A DNA stretch of 64,000 nt, taken from assembly GCF_016862955.1 (NCBI RefSeq), contig NZ_BONY01000044.1:20399-84398 (forward strand). The letters run 5' to 3'. The translations under genes were made by a program, and so were the position numbers. Each line of letters opens with the position of its first letter. The stretch's first letter is position 1. A model generated the notes under the pieces. The model had not been told where the DNA came from and ran no database searches. It was given only the letters and a program-made list of their open reading frames with translations. This DNA is from Rhizocola hellebori (GTDB lineage Bacteria > Actinomycetota > Actinomycetes > Mycobacteriales > Micromonosporaceae). Below are positions 60,838 to 64,000 of this stretch, in pieces.

Positions 60838-61197
60838 CTATGCAGCAAGCTGAACGGTGTCCCGAGCCACGACCGCGGCCGCGACACGAGCCTCGGTCTC
60901 GGCGACCAAGCTGGCCTCCCGAGCCAGGTCGTCCTTACGCGGCCGACCCCGAGGACGCTTGCGGGCTACGACCGCACCACGCTCGAAGATCTCACCGCCC
61001 CAGACGCCCCAAGGCTCTTCACGCTCGAGAGCACCGGCCAGGCACTCGACCCGCAGCGGGCAATCGCCGCAGAGTGACTTTGCGAGCTCCAGCTCAGCTG
61101 GAGCGTCCGCGAACCACAGGTCCGGGTCGAACTTTCGGCAGGGCAGCTCCGCACCCAGCTCGACGCTCACGTCGAGTGGGGCCAACGCCAGACTCAT
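60838..61197 (-). CDS. whiB7: WhiB7-type iron-sulfur transcription factor
   Basis: 119 aa from ATG 61197 (AGGTGA eight bases upstream). Four Fe-S cysteines at 20, 43, 46 and 52 (LPC, CGDC, EC), the turn GVWGGEIFERG (64-74) and the AT-hook RGRPRK (83-88) that marks WhiB7/WblC. It binds SigA region 4 and activates ribosome-antibiotic resistance genes at promoters with an AT-rich element. Gene context equals Rv3197A. An extended basic/Ala-rich tail follows the AT-hook. Controlled by the attenuator upstream. Confidence 0.94.
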   Translation of the reverse strand: MSLALAPLDVSVELGAELPCRKFDPDLWFADAPAELELAKSLCGDCPLRVECLAGALEREEPWGVWGGEIFERGAVVARKRPRGRPRKDDLAREASLVAETEARVAAAVVARDTVQLAA

Positions 61198-61284
61198 CTC
61201 CCGGTCACCTCTCCTTCTGTTCTCGATCTTTTGGATCGTCTTATCCCCGAAACCTGCCAGTGGGGGCTGACAGGCAATAAGTAA

Positions 61285-61317
61285 GGCCGCGGATCCCGGT
61301 TTGCGGGTTCCGCGGCC
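61285..61317 (-). terminator. whiB7 leader attenuator hairpin
   Basis: GGCCGCGGAACCCG / CGGGATCCGCGGCC, 14-bp arms with one mismatch and a five-base loop, followed on the minus strand by TTACTTATT. It stands between the upstream ORF and whiB7, 88 bp before the start codon, as the intrinsic terminator in known whiB7/wblC leaders, where stalled ribosomes favour an antiterminator. Confidence 0.8.
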
Positions 61318-61342
61318 TCGAAGGTGAGCCGGAGGTCTAGTT

Positions 61343-61603
61343 CTAGACCGGCCTACCTCGAGGCGGAACGCCGCGGAATCCACCGAGTTTCACGCTCGGC
61401 TTGGTCTCCGTGACCCGGTAGCTGCCCGCAGCAGGGACCATGATCGGCATGATCTGGACCTGGTGAGCCTGCGGGAGCCAAGCCGCCAGCAAGCTGGCGA
61501 CGGCCGGAGATTGCGCGTGGAAGCGCGGATCCGGCGAGACGCTGCAAACGCCAGCGGCGGCGAATGCCGACACCGGCGCGTTCTCGGTAAAGATCTGCCT
61601 CAT
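61343..61603 (-). CDS. Upstream ORF of the whiB7 attenuator (86 aa)
   Basis: ATG 61603 has a very strong ribosome site (AGGAGG, eight bases). It reads MRQIFTENAPVSAFAAAGVC ... MPIMVPAAGSYRVTETKPSV and stops 26 bp before the attenuator hairpin. In known systems translation of such an upstream ORF senses ribosome inhibition and lets whiB7 be transcribed. At 86 codons it is long for a sensor peptide, so it might also be a functional small protein. Confidence 0.7.
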   Translation of the reverse strand: MRQIFTENAPVSAFAAAGVCSVSPDPRFHAQSPAVASLLAAWLPQAHQVQIMPIMVPAAGSYRVTETKPSVKLGGFRGVPPRGRPV

Positions 61604-61671
61604 CTGACTCGCCTCCTCTCGGCGCTTGGCGGGTGAGGGCACCTGAAGTGCTCTCCTTGACGTGTGTCCGA

Positions 61672-61701
61672 AGGCTATTCCGCCACCCAGGGGTAGCGCA
61701 A
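61672..61701 (-). promoter_or_regulatory. whiB7 promoter with AT-rich WhiB7-SigA element
   Basis: -35 TTGCGC (61696-61701), 18-bp spacer, -10 TAGCCT (61672-61677). Directly upstream of the -35 is TTAATTCG, the AT-rich stretch that the WhiB7 AT-hook contacts at autoregulated promoters. It overlaps the end of the uvrD2 region. Confidence 0.62.
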
Positions 61702-61706
61702 ACGAA

Positions 61707-63803
61707 TTAACCCTCTGTTGCCAAATCTTTTTTTGTGGGCGCTGCACGGAGCAGTTCCAGCACTTCTTCACCATACATCGCCACCTTGCGCGAGCCGATC
61801 CCCGCGATGGCTAGAAGTCCCGCAGTGTCAGAAGGCTGACGCTCGGCCAATGCGGTCAGGGTGGCGTCGGTGAAGACGACATAGGCCGGGACGCTGGCCG
61901 CAGCCGCTGCGGTGGCACGCCACTGTTGCAGCCGCTCGAACAGCGCTTCATCCATAGTGGACGGACACCCGGCACAGCGGCCCAGCTTGCGGTCTATCCC
62001 GGCGAGCAGGGTGGCCCCGCAGACCCGGCAGCTCACGATGACCGTGCGGCGTCGCTCGCCCTTCTGCACCGGGACGCGCTTGGTGCGGTCGGCCGGGCTT
62101 TCCCCACCGAACTGCGGCAGGAAACGGCAAGCGCGGCGCGCCCGCCCGCCCGGCGATCGAGCCTCGCCATAGCTGAGCCATAGCCATTGTCGAGCGCGGG
62201 TGACGCCCACGTAGAGCAGCCGCCGCTCCTCCTCCACCGCCTCGAACGAACGGGCGTAGGAGGTGGGCAGGCTGCCTTCGGCGAGCCCGACCAGGAAAAC
62301 CGCTTCCCATTCCAGGCCCTTGGCTGAGTGCAGGCTCGCCAGGGTCACCCCGGCCACGGTCGGCACATGCTGTGAATCGGCCCGCCGGTCGAGGTCGGCC
62401 ACGAAGCCTTCCAGCCCCGCCAGCTCGTCGGGACCGGGACGGAAATCGGCGGCCAGCCGCACCAACGCCGCGAGCGCCTCCCAGCGCTCACGCGCAGCCC
62501 CACCACCGGGCGGGCGCTCGGGCTGCCAGCCGATGCCGGCCAGCACCTCGCCCACTATGGAAATCAGCTCGGCTGACGAGTCGGCCCGGGTCGCCGCCCG
62601 CAGCGCCGCCCGTGCCTGGCGGATCTCCACCCTTTCGAAGAACCGCTCCCCTCCCCTTACCAGATAAGGAATGCCCACATCGGCAAGCGCCCCCTCATAG
62701 GTTTCCGACTGGGCGTTGGCCCGGAACAGCACCGCGATCTCGGAGGCGGCCACCCCGGCCGCGATCAGCTCACCGCACCGGCGGGCGACCGCGCTGGCCT
62801 CGGCGACCTCGTCGGCGAAGATGCGCATCTCCGGGGCGGGCCCGGCCGGGCGCTGCCCGACCAGATCGAGGCGCAGCCGGGACTCGGCGCCGCGCGCCTG
62901 CCCGATCACGGCGTTGGCCAGGCCGACCACCTGAGGCGTGGAGCGGTAGTCGCGCACCAGTCGCACCACGGTCGCGCCCCGATGGCGGCGCGGAAAGTCC
63001 ACGAGATAGGACGACGAGGCGCCGGTGAAGGAGTAGATGGTCTGCGCCGCGTCGCCCACGACGGTGAGGTCTTGACGCCCGCCCAGCCATGCGTCGAGAA
63101 GGCGCTGCTGCAACGGGTTGACGTCTTGGTATTCATCGACGACGAAGTGACGGTATTGGGCCCGGATCTGTTCGGCGACATCGGAATGTTCCTCTATGCC
63201 CCAGCACATCGCGCGCAGCAGGTCTTCGAAGTCGATGACGCCCGAGGTGCGCTTGATCTTCTCGTAAGCGGTGAAGACCGCCTCCACCTGAGCCGCCTCC
63301 ACCGGGGGCTCCCGGTTGGCCTTGGCCGCGGCCACCACATATTCGCCCGGCTCCACCAGAGACGACTTGGCCCACTCGATCTCGCTGGCCAGATCTCGGG
63401 CCACCAGCCGATCGGTGCGCAGGCCGGCCCGGGTCGCGGCTTGGACCACCAGGCGCGTCTTGCTTTCCAAGAGGGCGGGAACCTCACGGCCCTTCAGCAG
63501 CCGCGGACCGAAGAAGCGAAGCTGGCGCAGCGCGGCGGCGTGGAACGTGCGGGCCTGGACCCCGTGGGCTGACAGCTCGGCGAGCCGCTCGCGCAGCTGA
63601 GCCGCGGCCCGAGCGGTAAATGTGACCGCGAGCACATGGCGCGCTTGGATTTGGCCGCTGATGACGCGATGCGCGATGCGGCGGGTGATCGCCCGCGTCT
63701 TTCCCGTGCCGGCACCGGCGAGAATGCAGACCGGACCGGGCGGCGCGACGACAGCCGCCTTCTGCTCCTCGTCGAGCCCTCGAAGCACTGAGCTACCCGT
63801 CAC
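61707..63803 (-). CDS. uvrD2: ATP-dependent DNA helicase UvrD2
   Basis: About 698 aa (GTG 63803; TTG 63812 possible). SF1A motifs: LDEEQKAAV (Q motif), ILAGAGTGKTRAITRRIAHR (I), TFTARAAAQLRERL (Ia), FVVDEYQDVNPLQ (II), VVGDAAQTIYSFTGA (III), VRLVRDYRST (IV), LASLHSAKGLEWEAVFLVG (V) and VGVTRARQWL (VI). The C-terminus adds a zinc-like Cys motif (CRVCG...CAGC) and an HRDC domain (LTALAERQPSDTAGLLAIAGIG), the UvrD2 signature. 3'-5' helicase in repair; same order as Rv3198c next to whiB7. Confidence 0.93.
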   Translation of the reverse strand: MTGSSVLRGLDEEQKAAVVAPPGPVCILAGAGTGKTRAITRRIAHRVISGQIQARHVLAVTFTARAAAQLRERLAELSAHGVQARTFHAAALRQLRFFGPRLLKGREVPALLESKTRLVVQAATRAGLRTDRLVARDLASEIEWAKSSLVEPGEYVVAAAKANREPPVEAAQVEAVFTAYEKIKRTSGVIDFEDLLRAMCWGIEEHSDVAEQIRAQYRHFVVDEYQDVNPLQQRLLDAWLGGRQDLTVVGDAAQTIYSFTGASSSYLVDFPRRHRGATVVRLVRDYRSTPQVVGLANAVIGQARGAESRLRLDLVGQRPAGPAPEMRIFADEVAEASAVARRCGELIAAGVAASEIAVLFRANAQSETYEGALADVGIPYLVRGGERFFERVEIRQARAALRAATRADSSAELISIVGEVLAGIGWQPERPPGGGAARERWEALAALVRLAADFRPGPDELAGLEGFVADLDRRADSQHVPTVAGVTLASLHSAKGLEWEAVFLVGLAEGSLPTSYARSFEAVEEERRLLYVGVTRARQWLWLSYGEARSPGGRARRACRFLPQFGGESPADRTKRVPVQKGERRRTVIVSCRVCGATLLAGIDRKLGRCAGCPSTMDEALFERLQQWRATAAAAASVPAYVVFTDATLTALAERQPSDTAGLLAIAGIGSRKVAMYGEEVLELLRAAPTKKDLATEG

Positions 63804-63814
63804 AATCGGCAATC

Positions 63815-63906
63815 ATTGCAGGGCCCCCCGACGTTACGAAGATTGCAGCGCCCCCTATGACGTTGCGAAGATTGCACCGCCCCCGATGACCCATCGAAAA
63901 ATTGCA
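63815..63906. repeat. Degenerate 27-30 bp tandem repeats upstream of uvrD2
   Basis: ATTGCA recurs at 63815, 63842, 63871 and 63901 within a longer unit of the form GACGTTRCGAAGATTGCAGCGCCCCC. Three and a half units, spacing 27, 29 and 30 bp. Iteron-like; no coding sense. May be transposase sites at the end of a mobile element or protein-binding sites. Confidence 0.65.
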
Positions 63907-63932
63907 GCGCCGCGCCGGTGTCTGGACTGAGC

Positions 63933-63963
63933 GATCATGAAACACGCTCTTCGTTTCATGATC
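63933..63963. repeat. Perfect 11-bp inverted repeat GATCATGAAAC / GTTTCATGATC
   Basis: Arms 63933-63943 and 63953-63963 with a 9-bp loop, beside the tandem repeats at the window edge. Confidence 0.75.
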
Positions 63964-64000
63964 ACGAGGGAAGGCACCGGCTTCAAGGCGGCGCTGCCGC

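Overview
The window is a high-GC actinomycete chromosome. This follows from a WhiB7-type regulator with its leader, an F420-type luciferase-like oxidoreductase, a SARP/NB-ARC/TPR regulator, two lectin or beta-helix exoenzymes, and the block UPF0182 - PDZ/Lon-like protease - DUF2342 protein - ThiF-like protein - ABC1 kinase - whiB7 - uvrD2, whose order matches the Rv3193c-Rv3198c neighbourhood of mycobacteria. I cannot fix the genus from sequence alone.

Layout. 1-16 kb: the end of an ABC exporter, an MFS pump, a TetR/GNAT pair with a double operator, an OmpA/BON protein with an acidic-repeat HhH protein, a lytic transglycosylase broken by an in-frame TAA, a lipoprotein, an ECF42-type sigma factor, a GlxA-type regulator with an HD protein, and a GntR-TetR chimeric regulator divergent from a flavin monooxygenase and an acyl-CoA ligase. 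Two small frameshifted genes follow. 16-29 kb: secreted beta-helix protein, Mug glycosylase, LLM oxidoreductase, quinone-reductase-like enzyme with an ArsR-type operon, GDSL/ricin hydrolase, a three-domain cell-wall hydrolase, a secreted beta-propeller protein and an AfsR-like regulator. 29-32.4 kb: poorly conserved genes and a frameshifted membrane protein.

32,459-51,426 is an actinomycete integrative and conjugative element (AICE) of the pSAM2 type. It sits in the 3' half of an initiator tRNA-fMet gene and is flanked by an identical 45-bp direct repeat. The right half is the backbone: GntR repressor, XRE/DUF5919 regulators, Nudix protein, Pra-like activator, FtsK-type transfer ATPase, DUF2637 spread-like protein, RepSA-type initiator, Xis and tyrosine integrase, mostly with overlapping start and stop codons. 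The left half is cargo: an AlbA_2 (Schlafen-like) protein, a TIR-domain protein, a membrane-anchored NB-ARC/TPR protein and a strongly structured noncoding block. This cargo looks like a defence-type module. Immediately outside the left repeat lie the last codons of a second integrase and a second copy of the Nudix gene (144 of 158 residues identical to the internal one). I read this as the relic of an older AICE at the same tRNA, so the locus is a tandem integration hot spot.

51.4-64 kb is the conserved core block named above. whiB7 is preceded by a promoter with an AT-rich element, an 86-codon upstream ORF and a terminator hairpin (attenuation), and followed by an overlooked 55-codon gene. 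Upstream of uvrD2 the conserved order stops at a set of degenerate 27-30 bp tandem repeats and an 11-bp inverted repeat that may mark the end of a mobile element lying to the right.
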